Shown here piece after piece: positions 51,323-61,567 of a DNA stretch of 64,000 bases (the stretch's first letter is position 1; the number at the start of each line of letters is the position of its first letter). The position numbers and the translations under genes are program-made. A model generated the notes under the pieces. That model was not told the DNA's origin, did no database searches, and saw only the letters and a list, made by a program, of their open reading frames with translations. Where the stretch lies: the NCBI GenBank assembly GCA_905221605.1, contig CAJNDS010000429.1, positions 1-64,000 on the forward strand, in the 5' to 3' direction. The stretch comes from Symbiodinium natans (Eukaryota; Sar; Dinophyceae; Suessiales; Symbiodiniaceae).

Positions 51323-51454
51323 ACAAGACTAAGCACATTCACATGAGACGGACAACCAACCTCGCTGGCAAGATGAGTGCATTAGCAGCAGATCACAAGC
51401 AAACGAGACCTCTCTCTCTATTCGACTTCTCCCAACACAGCTCAGCACGTCGCC
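51131..51454. other. Unassigned unique stretch
   Basis: No independent gene; covered in part by the tail of the repeat frame. Confidence 0.4.
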
Positions 51455-52045
51455 ATGCCCAGGTCACGACCCCAGAACCAAACGACTTACAAGCCCGCAA
51501 AATCAAATAGTGCTAAGGCTGCCAGAAGGAACCACCTTCGCAGAGTGGATGCAGGCCACAGTTGCTACTCAGTGGCATACCAGCACTGCGACAGTGCTCA
51601 GGCGATACGTCAGCTGCATGAACTCGAAGACGACGACACGCTCCTCGACACCAACCCATACAAGTTCTACAAAAAGGCAAGCTGCTCCATGTTATGCCAA
51701 GGCGCAAGTGAAATGTCTTCTGCACAGGCACTGCGACGATACGAGGGCGAGAGCGAAACGCTACGCCTCATGATCCTCAGAGAGCTCGAGTCCCAAGCTC
51801 AACAAAAAGCAACAGTTCAAAACTCGAGATGGCAAACAGCAGATCACTACAAGCCAGGCTGCTTCGACAACGCTCGCGAAGCACAGAAAAAAGTGTGCCC
51901 ACGACCAAGCCGCTTCCCGCAGCACCGCTCCGTTCAGTTACAGCTTCAGTCGTTAAGGAGAACACTAGACTGGAATGACTGGAACGCTACGCCCGAAGCT
52001 TACGGCAACACAGTTCCACAAGATCTGCTACTGACGTCGAGCTAA
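51455..52045 (+). CDS. Exon-like frame, unknown, 196 codons
   Basis: Starts at ATG in CGCCATGCC. The middle part is the most protein-like: LHELEDDDTLLDTNPYKFYK, LRRYEGESETLRLMILRELE. An overlapping frame (51510-51773; LPEGTTFAEWMQATVATQW) also looks real at its start, suggesting an exon junction near 51590. Function unknown. Confidence 0.4.
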   Translation: MPRSRPQNQTTYKPAKSNSAKAARRNHLRRVDAGHSCYSVAYQHCDSAQAIRQLHELEDDDTLLDTNPYKFYKKASCSMLCQGASEMSSAQALRRYEGESETLRLMILRELESQAQQKATVQNSRWQTADHYKPGCFDNAREAQKKVCPRPSRFPQHRSVQLQLQSLRRTLDWNDWNATPEAYGNTVPQDLLLTSS

Positions 52046-52309
52046 GTCAGGCGCCGGCTACACCTTCGATATCGGCCAGCGCTTTATCCCATCGCAGCGC
52101 CGTCGCTTCACGCTGCTGAACATGCTTCCCATATCAGGCATCCTGGAGCCATTGGAGCACCGAGCTCAAGAGGAACAAATACGAAAAGGCAGTGCTTTCG
52201 AACGCGAGACACTGTTGCGTGCCATGACATAAGTGCCTCCGGCCAGGTGAATGCAAAAGACACCAAAGGCCAACAAGCAACAAGAGACGCATCGGCGCAA
52301 AAGGCCCTC
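52046..52309. other. Unassigned unique stretch
   Basis: Nothing recognised. Confidence 0.4.
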
Positions 52310-54035
52310 GGAGCGCTCCAGGCTTCACCTCCTGTTTGCAGCTCCAGGTTTCACCTCCTTTAGGCCCTTCGAGGGCTCCTTTAGGCCCCCCGAGAGCTCC
52401 AGGTTTCACCTCCTTTAGGCCCCCCGAGAGCTCCAGGTTTCACCTCCTTTAGGCACCCCAAGAGTTCCAGGTTTCACCTCCTCTAGGCCCCCCGAGAGCT
52501 CCAGGTTTCACCTCCTCCAAGAGCTCCAGGTTTCACCTCCTTTAGGCCCGCCCAAGAGCTTCAGGTTTCACTTCCTTTAGGCCCCGAGAGCTCCAGGTTT
52601 CACCTCCTTTAAGGCCCCCCGAGAGCTCCAGGTTTCACCTCCTTTAGGCGCCCCCGAGAGCTCCAGGTTTCACCTCCTTTAGGCCCCCCCAAGAGCTCCA
52701 GGTTTCACCTCCTTTAGGCCCCCCGAGAGCTCCAGGTTTCACCTCCTTTGGGCCCCCCCAAGAGCTCCAGGTTTCACCTCCTTTAGGCCCCCCAAGAGCT
52801 CCAGGTTTCACCTCCTTTAGGCCCCCCAAGAGCTCCAGGTTTCACCTCCCTTAGGCGCCCCCGAGAGCTCCAGGTTTCACCTCCTTTAGGCTCCCGAAGA
52901 ACTCCAGGTTTCAGCTCCTTTAGGCGCCCCCGAGAGCTCCAGGTTTCACCTCCTTTAGGCCGCCCGAGAGCTCCAGGTTTCACCTCCTTTAAGGCACCCC
53001 GAGAGCTCCAGGTTTCACCTCCTTTAGGCCCCCCGAGAGCTCCAGGTTTCACCTCCTTTGGGCCCCCCCAAGAGCTCCAGGTTTCACCTCCTTTAGGCCC
53101 CCCCAAGAGCTCCAGGTTTCACCTCCTTTAGGCCCCCCAAGAGCTCCAGGTTTCACCTCCTTTAGGGGCCCCCGAGAGCTCCAGGTTTCACCTCCTTTAG
53201 GCCCCCCGAAAGCTCCAGGTTTCACTTTTTTTAGGCCCTCCAGGTTTTACTTCCTTCAGGCCCCCCGAGAGCTTCGGGTTTCACCTCCTTTAGGGCCCAA
53301 GAGAACTCCAGGTTTCACCTCCTTTAGGCGCTCCCGAGAGCTCCAGGTTTCACCTCCTTTAGGCCCCCCCAGACCTCCAGGTTTCACCTCCTTTAGGCCC
53401 TCGAGAGCTCCAGGTTTCACCTCCTTTAGGCCCCCCCAGACCTCCAGGTTTCACCTCCTAGACCTCCAGGTTTCACCTCATTTAGGCCCACCGGAAAGCT
53501 CCAGGTTTCACCTCCTTTAGGCCCCCCCAGGAGCTCCAGGTTTCACCTCCTTTAGGCCTCCCAGGAGCTCAAGGTTTCACCTCCTTTAGCCCCCCCAAGA
53601 GCTCCAGGTTTCACCTCCTTTAGGCCCCCCCAAAACTTCAGGTTTCACCTCCTTTAGGCCCCCCCAAGAGCTCCAGGCTTCACTTCCTTTAGGCCCCCCC
53701 GAGAGCTCCAGGTCCCCCAAGAGCTCCAGGTTTCACCTCCTTTAGGCTCCCCAAGAGCTCCAGGTTTCACCAGGCCCCCAGGCTTCACCTCCTTTAGGTT
53801 TTCGAGAGCTCCAGGCCAGGCCCCCCGAGAGCTCCAGGTTTCACTTCCTTTAGGCCCCCCCGAGAGCTCCAGGTTTCACCTCCTTTAGGCCTTTCGAGAG
53901 CTCCAAGCTTCACCTCGTTTCAGCTCCGTTTCACCTCCTTTAGGCCCCCCGGAGAGCTCCAGGTTTCACTTCCTTTAGGCCCCCCGAGAGCTCCAGGCTT
54001 CACCTCCTTTAGGCCCCCCGAGAGCTCCAGGTTTC
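52310..54035. repeat. 34-bp satellite block
   Basis: Regular units like those of the macrosatellite long blocks, with the same order of variants (for example CAGGAGCTCAAGG) as at 8480 and 32860. Confidence 0.95.
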
Positions 54036-55094
54036 ACCTCTTATTTCCAAAATGCGGCTAGCCCCAAAATCATCGGCGTGAATATATGAACACATCGGAA
54101 TCTAAGTATATAAAAAGCATGCAGGTATTCCGTAATCCAGACGCACCCTTCATAATCCAACCCTCTAATTAAAGATGAAGGAACAACTTGCCCGATTCGA
54201 GCCCCCCCGAGACCTCCATGCTTCACCTCCTTTAGGCCCCCGAGAACTCCAGGCTTCACCTCCTTTAGGCCCCTCGAACTCATTTACGCAGTGCGTACGC
54301 AGCAAGAGAACAAAGCGTTTGTTCGACTTATATGAGGGCTAATGCCATGAAAGCTGATCAGAAGGCTCAAGCTTTCCTGGTCCTTCCATAGCGCTGCGCT
54401 CTTTGGCTTCTTGTCGAGTCGCTGCCCCAAACTCTTCTTGTTTATCCCGACTGAGAACATATACACATGATGTCAAGGCAATTGAATGACGCTGGTATCA
54501 GTTTGTGAACAATGTCAAGCACACTGGCGGCGAGGAGGCATAATGCTCAAGACGTGCTACTAGTGTTGTTTCAGCAGAGGTCACCAACTCAATGACTGTC
54601 TAATCCTGTTAGATACCAAGGTGCCTGCTGTCCTCAAAAGCAAGACAGGATCCAGGTCATCATGTGGGATAGTGACGCAAAGACGAAAAGACTGCGAGCC
54701 GAACAACGATTGGTTTGGGACTTCGCTGTCGCTTGACTCAATAAGCAAGTCCTCATGTATGGAGTCATTTCGTATGTATCCGAAAGCAGCAATATCATCT
54801 GCAAGGAAGGAGAAGACGGACGACATCACGAGGCTCAAAACCACAACACAGTAACTTTAAAATCAGTTCATCTGTCGCAGGCGCCAATGGGCATCCACGT
54901 ACCCATGCCACGATGGGCCCGAATCTCAGCAAGTAACCTTTCATTAATTAATAAAGCAGGAAGCATGAAACAAACATGCAGAATGTTGAGGCCCGACCAA
55001 GTTGAAAGCTGACGCAGCAAGCGATGCGCGATGCAAAAAAACAAACTGCCTGACAGAAGATCAAGTGAGCTTATCTTTAAGTTTGGCACGCTCT
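54036..55094. other. Unique stretch with small satellite patch
   Basis: Satellite remnant at about 54198-54285; TTTGTTCGACTTATATGAGG motif at 54318. A plus frame 54621-54854 is Lys/Ser rich, and a minus frame 54581-54844 is acidic. Neither is decisive. Confidence 0.45.
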
Positions 55095-55216
55095 ATGCAA
55101 CACTCTGCGTTCCAGCAGCATCCTCCGTTGCAGTATCAGTCATGTAGCCATGACAGTACAACATGGCCTAAACCGAACACTACATCGCAGAAGTACAAAG
55201 TTAAATATGCCGCAGC
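55095..55216 (+). pseudogene. Old, diverged copy of core 2 start
   Basis: About 120 bp matching 5308-5426 (GCAACACTCTG, GTTCCAGCAGCAT, AACATGGCCTAAACCGAAC) with roughly ten differences. It shares TAGCCATGAC and GAACACTAC with unit 4 only. Confidence 0.8.
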
Positions 55217-55540
55217 AAAGATAAGCGGAGCCCATTACAAACGCTCCAGAGATGGGTAAATGTGTATAGACCGACAGAAGTCCAAAGCCTCTTTTAGCTT
55301 CTTGCTTTCTGGAAAAGGGTTTTGTTCGATCAATAGAAGGGGGGGATGAAGAAGCCGAAAGCTTTCTTGAGAGCCTCCTGGAAAACCATTTGTTCGACTG
55401 ATATAAGGGGGACGTGAGATGGTCCTCGTTTACTAGGCTGCAGAAGACCGGCGAGGTCTTCTGCGAGATTAGTCGGGGGTCGAAAGGGTTCAAGCTTCCC
55501 TGAGCCTCTTGAAAGACTCTTGAGGCCCTCATCAAAAGCT
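55217..55540 (+). repeat. Composite repeat, TTTGTTCGAC family
   Basis: Two or three imperfect modules (at 55317 and 55387) of the form TTTGTTCGACTGATATAAGG ... AGCCTCTTT ... CTTGAGAGCCTCCTGGAAA. The second half resembles one 34-bp satellite unit. Confidence 0.6.
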
Positions 55541-55840
55541 TTGTTTTGCACTTATATGCAGTGTTGAGAGGATTCAAAGTGCCAGTTCAACCTCCCGCCC
55601 TCCTTTCATCCCCAACCGCCGCATGGATCCGGTGGAGACTATGGAACGCTTCCTGGTAGGGCGCAGGCAAGCTGGCTTAGTGAAACAAAGCTTTTGCTAC
55701 TTATATGCAGTGTTGAGAGGATTCAAAGTGCCAGTTCAACCTCCCGCCCTCCTTTCATCCCCAACCGCCGCATGGATCCGGTGGAGACTATGGAACGCTT
55801 CCTGGTAGGGCGCAGGCAAGCTGGCTTAGTGAAACAAATC
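55541..55840 (+). repeat. 149-bp direct tandem duplication
   Basis: From about 55545 and 55694: CTTATATGCAGTGTTGAGAG to GCTTAGTGAAACAAA, nearly identical, each headed by a degraded TTTGTTC motif. A plus frame reads VPVQPPALLSSPTAAWIRW through the join. Confidence 0.85.
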
Positions 55841-55989
55841 AGCAGAAATCAGCCCGCTGCGCCCGGGTCTCAGGCTGGCTGACTGGCGCAGCGCAAACCT
55901 CAGTGTGTATATTGAACGCGTTAGGTGTTGACCACTGACGCACACCACCAGGCGCAAACGTCGTTGGGAAGTGCCCTGGCCTCGGTGTA

Positions 55990-56271
55990 CCCGCCCTTTT
56001 GTACGTTAGAAGTCCTGCTTTCTCTTCCGACGACCCAGGTGGCCTTTTGGCTACCTGGAGAGTCGAGGGCCTATGGTGGGAGCTCTTCTACAAGGCCAAG
56101 GCCACGGAGCCATTCGTCAGTGAAGATCAAGTCCATGCATGTTCTCTTGACAGGACCAGACCGATCTCAGGGGAGCTGCATTCCTGGAGCTCGTAAAGAA
56201 GGCAGAAGGCATAGAGGGGGGGTGCCAAGGTCTGCGCGTGCACGATGCACGCTGCAGGTGCGCGAGGTTCC
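55990..56271 (+). CDS. Two exon-like frames, unknown
   Basis: Frame 1 after acceptor-like GACCCAG: LLATWRVEGLWWELFYKAKA, TEPFVSEDQ. Frame 2: DQTDLRGAAFLELVKKAEGI to HDARCRCARFP and stop at about 56271. A 38-nt GTCAGTG...GACAG interval (about 56116-56153) would join them in frame. No family recognised. Confidence 0.4.
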
Positions 56272-56580
56272 CCTGAAGAGAGGCATTCTGGCACAAAACG
56301 GCTGGGAATGTCGACGCCCGAGACGTTCGACATAGTTATTTGTCCTACTGTCTTGGAGTGCTTGAGGCTTTCAAGATCCCGACACGAAGAAAAAGTGGTG
56401 GTGGGACAAGGCCAGTGAGCACGCCTGCTGGGACGAGGCCGGCGTTGCAGCTGCAGAGCGCGCTGTGGACATGTGCGCTGTTTGGCACAAGGACCTATGA
56501 CCGATGCAGATGAGCATAGTCTCGTGTCCTGATCCTGGCAGTACAAAACGAGCTCGAGTGGATTTCAGCTTCTTTAACAC
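56272..56580. other. Unassigned unique stretch
   Basis: Minus frame 56127-56546 is a mirror of the plus coding candidate; nothing else. Confidence 0.35.
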
Positions 56581-56785
56581 CTCCGAGACATGAATTTTGT
56601 TCGACCAATATAAGGGACGGGTGAAGAAGTCCAAATCCTCCTTCAGCCTCTTGAGAGCTTCTTGGAAATGAATCTGTGCGACAGGGTGGCCCAAAGCCTC
56701 TTTCATTGAGAGCATCCTGGAAACGAATCTGTTCGACTGATATTAGCGGTATTGAAAAGGCCCGAAGCCTCTTTCAGCGTCTTTG
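56581..56785 (+). repeat. Composite repeat, three TTTGTTCGAC modules
   Basis: Modules start with GAAT at 56592, 56670 and 56725 (spacing 78 and 55), alternating with CTCTTTCAGCCTCTTGAGAG-type halves. The last half merges directly into 34-bp satellite. Confidence 0.65.
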
Positions 56786-58034
56786 GGCCCCGAGAGCTCC
56801 AGGCTTCACCTCCTTCAGGCCCCCGAGAGCTCCAGGCTGCACCTCCTTTAAGGCCCCTCAAACAGCTCCAGGCTTCATCCTCCTTTAAGCCCCCCCAGAG
56901 CTCCAGGTTTCACCTCCTTTAGGCACCCCAAGAGCTCCAGGCTTTACCTCCTTTAGGCCCCGAGAGCTCCATTCAACAGTTGTAAGTTTGACAGGTCCAA
57001 GTTTCACTTGCCTGTGCATGTTGCGAAAATTTATTCGGAAACCTCCAGGTTTGACCTCCTCTAGGCACCCCGAGAGCTCCAGGTTATCTCCTCCAGGGAC
57101 ACCGAGAGCTCCAATGAGTTCCAGGTTGCACCTACTTAGGCGCCATCTGATAGTTCCAGGTTGCACCTTTTTTGATATGCTTCAACAGTTGCAAGTTTCA
57201 CCTGCTTGGCTTCCATGCGAGAGACCAGGTTTCACTTACCTCGGCACGCTTCGAAGATGTTAGAGCCTCGGGCTTCACCTCCTGTCGGGCCCCCCCAGAG
57301 CTCCAGGCTTCGCCTTCTTCAGGTTTCCCGATAGCTGCAGGCTTCACTTCCTTCAGCCGAATCTCCAAGTTTAGGCTTCACCTCCTTTAGGCCCCCCGAG
57401 AGCTCCAGGTTTCACCTCCTTTAGGCCCCTCCAGAGCTTCAGGTTTCGCCGCTCCAGGTTTCACCTCCGCTCCAGGCCTCCTGTAGGCCCCCCGAGAGCT
57501 CCAGGCTTCACCTCCTTTAGGCTCCCCAAGAGCTTGACGTTTCACAGGTTTCACCTCCTTTAGGCCTCCCGGAAAGCTCCAGGCTTGATTCGGGGGGCTC
57601 CAGGTTTCACCTCCTTTAGGCCCTCCAAGAACTCCAGGCTTCGCCTCCTTTAGGCCCGGCGAGAGCTCCAGGCTTCACCTTTTTTAGGCCTTCCGAGAGC
57701 TCCAGGTTCTCCTCTAGGCCCCCGAGAGCCCCAGGCTTCACCTCCTTTAGGCCCGCCGACAGCTCCAGGTTTCACCTCCTTTAGGCCCCAGGTTTCACCT
57801 CCTTTAAGCCGCCCTGAGAGCTCCAGGTTTCACCTCCTTTAATTCACCTCCTTTAAGCCCCCTCGAGAGCTCCAGGTTTCACCTCCTTTAGGCCCCCCGA
57901 GAGCTCCAGGTTTCACCTCCTTTAGGCCGCCACCGAGAGCTCCAGGCTTCATCTCCTTTAGGCCCCCCGAGAGCTCCAGGTTTCACCTCCTTTAGCCACC
58001 CGAGAGCTCCAGGCTTCACCTCCTTTAGGCCCCC
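56786..58034. repeat. 34-bp satellite block
   Basis: Degenerate; at 57172-57262 it includes a diverged copy of the gene 3' flank (TTCAACAGTTGCAAGTTTC, GCTTGGCTTCCATGCGAG) seen at 37130, 40250 and 41800. Confidence 0.88.
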
Positions 58035-58143
58035 CGAGACTACCAGCTGACATCTTTGGCAAATGCTTTTTCTGGTATTTATGCAGCTTCTATACTAGAA
58101 ACCCACGGTCAAGATACAACATCGGCGAATCGAATCAAGCCAG
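58035..58143. other. Old, diverged copy of core 1 tail
   Basis: About 105 bp matching 4865-4966 (GCTGACATCTT, TATGCAGCTTCTAT, AGAAACCCACGGTCAAGATA, GGCGAATCGAATCAAG). Confidence 0.85.
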
Positions 58144-58204
58144 GGATTTGATGCTAGTATTCTCTGCGCTGCACAAAGGGCATCGCATGTGGCTTCAGAT
58201 CATT

Positions 58205-58530
58205 CAAACGCAGTCCACCACCGAGAGCTCCAGGCTTCACCTCCTTACTCCAGGTGTTTCACCTCCTTCCGGGCGCCCGAGAGCTACAGGCTTCACCTCC
58301 TTCAAAGCCCCCAAGAGCTGCAGGTTTCACTCCGTTTGGGTTTTCGAGAGGTGCATGCTTCACTTTTTGGGCTGGGGCTTCACCTCCTTCAGAAAGTCCG
58401 AGAGATTTCAACCACATTAGGGCACCCGAGACCTCTCTAGGTTCCAACCACTTTAGCACCTTCCCCAGACCCCCAGCTTCCCACCAGTTTAGGGAACTCG
58501 AGACCCCGTTTAGAGACCCCTCCAGAGTAC
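58205..58530. repeat. Degenerate 34-bp satellite
   Basis: Eroded units grading into unique sequence. Confidence 0.8.
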
Positions 58531-58560
58531 AACAAATATGGCTGCACATATACAAGTATG

Positions 58561-58576
58561 ATATATATATATATAT
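58561..58576. repeat. AT microsatellite
   Basis: Eight AT dinucleotides, preceded by one more AT pair. Confidence 0.9.
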
Positions 58577-58711
58577 ACGTATCATGATTGCTGGATTGGA
58601 AGAAACCTAATCCAGACTCACTCTTTCAGCCAGAGCATCACAGCTGCTCAAACGCACCAACTCCTGCTAGTGTTTGAGATCCCAAGACACGCACGGAGCC
58701 AGTTCAGACCC

Positions 58712-59002
58712 ATGGAACCAATGACGAAGGCAGTAACACGGTTTCGCTTTGCAGTCATGCTCTTTGGTTATCTTTGCCTGGAAAGGGTGTCATGCTACCT
58801 TTGGCCTGGGCAGAAGGCGCCGCCTTCACAGTCTACTGCGCAGCCAGACTGTGTCTTAGACATCAGAATAAGAACTGCAAGGAAATGTCACGCTATGGAG
58901 CCCACCGCTACATCTATCGAGTGTGAACAGGGCAATCACCACCAGCCAGGCGCTCAGACGCAACCAAAAGGTTCATCGTTTCTTCTGAACTCGCTGAGGT
59001 GA
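58712..59002 (+). CDS. Small frame with hydrophobic N-terminus
   Basis: 96 codons from ATG at 58712. RFRFAVMLFGYLCLERVSC (residues about 10-28) could be a signal or anchor segment after a basic start; the rest is polar. Unknown, unsupported by homology. Confidence 0.3.
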   Translation: MEPMTKAVTRFRFAVMLFGYLCLERVSCYLWPGQKAPPSQSTAQPDCVLDIRIRTARKCHAMEPTATSIECEQGNHHQPGAQTQPKGSSFLLNSLR

Positions 59003-59283
59003 TGAGCACCTGAAGATTCACGGCATGACAGCCTCGAACTGAAGTTCTTTCGGATTTCTGGGGTATGCAAAAAATAAAATATCAACAGCTTGTTTGCTTT
59101 TTAAGGTCACCAAGCTGAGCCAGCCCTTGGTATGGCAAATGCCAAGCTCGGGCGGTTACTTGCCAGTAAAGCCTGAGCTCCGCGCATACCGCGTAGCAAA
59201 GTCTATGTGTCCTTACTGACCAAGGACCAAGCAGAAAAGCAGTAGCAGAAAAGCAGTAATTAGATATCTTTGCCAAGACCTGC
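59003..59283. other. Unassigned unique stretch
   Basis: Contains a small direct repeat AGCAGAAAAGCAGTA (59235-59260). No gene. Confidence 0.4.
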
Positions 59284-60635
59284 ATGGAACTAAGACTAGA
59301 CTCGAATCATTCACTAGCTAGCTTGCACACGCAGGTCAATACCATCAATACCAACATGTCTGCGCAAAATCTCGCGAAAACACTCCAGTCCATGGAAAGC
59401 ACTCCCAATGTAGACACCCTGGGCTCATGCAACGAGCCAGACGACAGGCAAATAGTTTCATTCCGACAGAAAAGGACGCGTTCAATTCATTTTCACCGCT
59501 GCTCTCCAAGCCCATCCAAGCCTCTTGAATCTCGAGAGTGAATGTGCTCGACGCATTTGAAGTGATTGGGTTCAAGCTCCGACGAGTTGCAAATCCGAAT
59601 CCTTTCCCACAAGGCACAGTCGATCAACATGATCATTGCCAATCACGACCCGCTATTTGTTCAGGAAAGAAAGCTTCAGGGCCAGGCGCTCAAGTATTCC
59701 AGCTGCTCGACCAACATTCGCCAAAGAGTGACCCAAGGCATGGATCGTGGCCTGGCAGACGTCCTGTCAGCCTACGCCAAACTGCCGGGAACCACAAAGG
59801 CAAAGGCAGGATGCTTCTTATTATGCAAACTCACTGTCGCACACCGTTCAGCTCCTTTTGATTGCAGTTGAAGCAGAGCCTGGGCGGCGGCGAAGATCCA
59901 TTGACTCAACAGGAGCGCCTGGAGCTCGCCAACCACCCTTTACGCGTACAGGCACCTTGGAAGGCGTGCTCTCAAAAGAAACCTTCACTCAATATACCAC
60001 AGGCTCGCGAAGCTGCAGACAGAATCGCACGACGCATTCTCGAGGCCAATGTTTCAAGTCACGACACCAACCACCTCCATGCTTTGCAGGCGTTCACCGA
60101 AGACAAACCGCAGAAAAGCCTCAAACAGCTGATGAGAGAAGTCCTGACCTTCATTCGGGTCGACGCCTCAGATTTCCAACAACAAATGTTCAGTCGCATG
60201 TCCCTTTTCAAGACTCCAGGTTCCACCTCTTCAAACGGACGTTGCAGAACAACTGCAGAATGCGCTCTCCAAGCAGGCAAAATGCAGCACCGAATCTCAG
60301 TCTCAACAAATAACTTCCGAAAGGTCAAGATCGGCAAAGCACCTCACGCCGAACAAGTGCCGCTACCACACAACCTGCTGACGAACAGGCACTGCGTTTC
60401 GTAACGAGCACATGCACAAGACAATCAGATGCCCTTGTCAGGTGCAAAAGAAGAACCAGCTGCGCAAGAGGAAACACGGCCGTTTCGTTCCAGCACACCA
60501 CCACGGCGGACGACTGAAAGCCAAGAATCGCTTCACCGAAAGCTTGAAAACAGCGCGTTCTCAGACGTTCTCCAACCGAAGGATACAGCACTGCATCACT
60601 GCTGCAAATTCTGTCAAAAAGTGTTACCTGCATAA
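59284..60635 (+). CDS. Likely spliced gene, unknown protein
   Basis: Exon candidates in order: ATG at 59284 (MELRLDSNHSLASLHTQVN); about 59614-59805 (NMIIANHDPLFVQERKLQG, VTQGMDRGLADVLSAYAKLP); 59868 to about 60230 (LKQSLGGGEDPLTQQERLE, AREAADRIARRILEANVSS, SLKQLMREVLTFIRVDASD); and, same frame, 60429-60635 (SGAKEEPAAQEETRP, Cys-containing end HHCCKFCQKVLPA). The second join is well supported: GC donor at 59806 (AAG/GCAGG), acceptor GATTGCAG at 59867, 62 nt, and removing it unites the two frames. GC donors are common in dinoflagellates. The first and last joins are unresolved. Helical, charged protein; no domain recognised. Confidence 0.5.
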
Positions 60636-60850
60636 CGCCTGACGAAGCACTCCAACAGAGCGATGCGTTTTCCAACTCGGCAATTAGTTATCGGTTTCGG
60701 CTCCTACACTTCTGTGTCAAGTGCCCTATACTCGGAAAGGTTTCTTGCGCGCCCCACAATGTGCTCAAACGGGGCAGAAGCTGCGAGACCTCCAGGTTCC
60801 AACCACTCTACGACCCAGAAAACCTCGACGTTTAGAACTCCCGAGACGGA

Positions 60851-61085
60851 AAGCTTCAGCCAGATTTCCAAAAACTCCAGGTTTCACCCCCCGAAGCTCC
60901 AGATTTCCGCTCCTTTAGGGCCCCCCAAAGCTTCACCTCCTTTAGGGCCCCGAGAGCTCCAGGTTTCACCTCCTACCTCCGGGGTTCACCTCCTTCAGAG
61001 CGCCCGAGAGCTCTAAGCTTCACCTCCTTTAGAGCCCTTGAGAGCCTCCAGGTTTCACCAGACTTCACCTCCTCCAAAAAAACCT
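60851..61085. repeat. Degenerate 34-bp satellite (right-most)
   Basis: Last satellite patch of the window, about six eroded units. Confidence 0.85.
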
Positions 61086-61241
61086 TGTCTTTTAGAGCCC
61101 CGAGTATACTGTGCCCCCCCCCTCCCCCCGCCCCCCACCCCCAAGCCTGAGCACCAGAATATGAAGGGGTCCTGTTGGCTTGTTCTCAGGGCGTATGAGA
61201 CAAAAGCAGAAACGTCAACGCACGCTTGCTCCCTGCAGGCA
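61086..61241. other. C-rich tract and TTTGTTC-family remnant
   Basis: C/T-rich run at 61113-61143 (minus strand G-runs), then GAATATGAAGGGGTCCTG at 61159, matching the GAAGGGGTCC part of the 51-bp unit. Confidence 0.6.
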
Positions 61242-61409
61242 CATGGAAACATGGACATCGACCGCCTATTCTACGAAGCGCTTTCAGCTCAAAACCCAGA
61301 AGCCATACCCTCAGCACACGCCTCGCTATGGCGATGGATGCCGTCATCTTCCTCAAGTGGACGTTCGCCTATGAGCACTTTGCAGGCAGGAGCTTCCACT
61401 AAGAAGTGA
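61242..61409 (+). CDS. Small exon-like frame, unknown
   Basis: Plus frame with ATG in AACATGGACATCG: DIDRLFYEALSAQNPEAIPS then Ser-rich tail. Plausible first exon; unknown. Confidence 0.3.
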   Translation, partial: HGNMDIDRLFYEALSAQNPEAIPSAHASLWRWMPSSSSSGRSPMSTLQAGASTKK

Positions 61410-61567
61410 AGTTATGCGCTGGCCACTGAAGCAGTCCGTGCCAACAGGATCTGGCGAGAGCCGCAGCCCCGTGTCCACTTGCAACATCGTGTCGTAGCAA
61501 GATCCAGATTGATTCAATCAACGTCTTCTGCATGAGGCCCGCAACGGAAAAGTGAAATGCTTCACCT

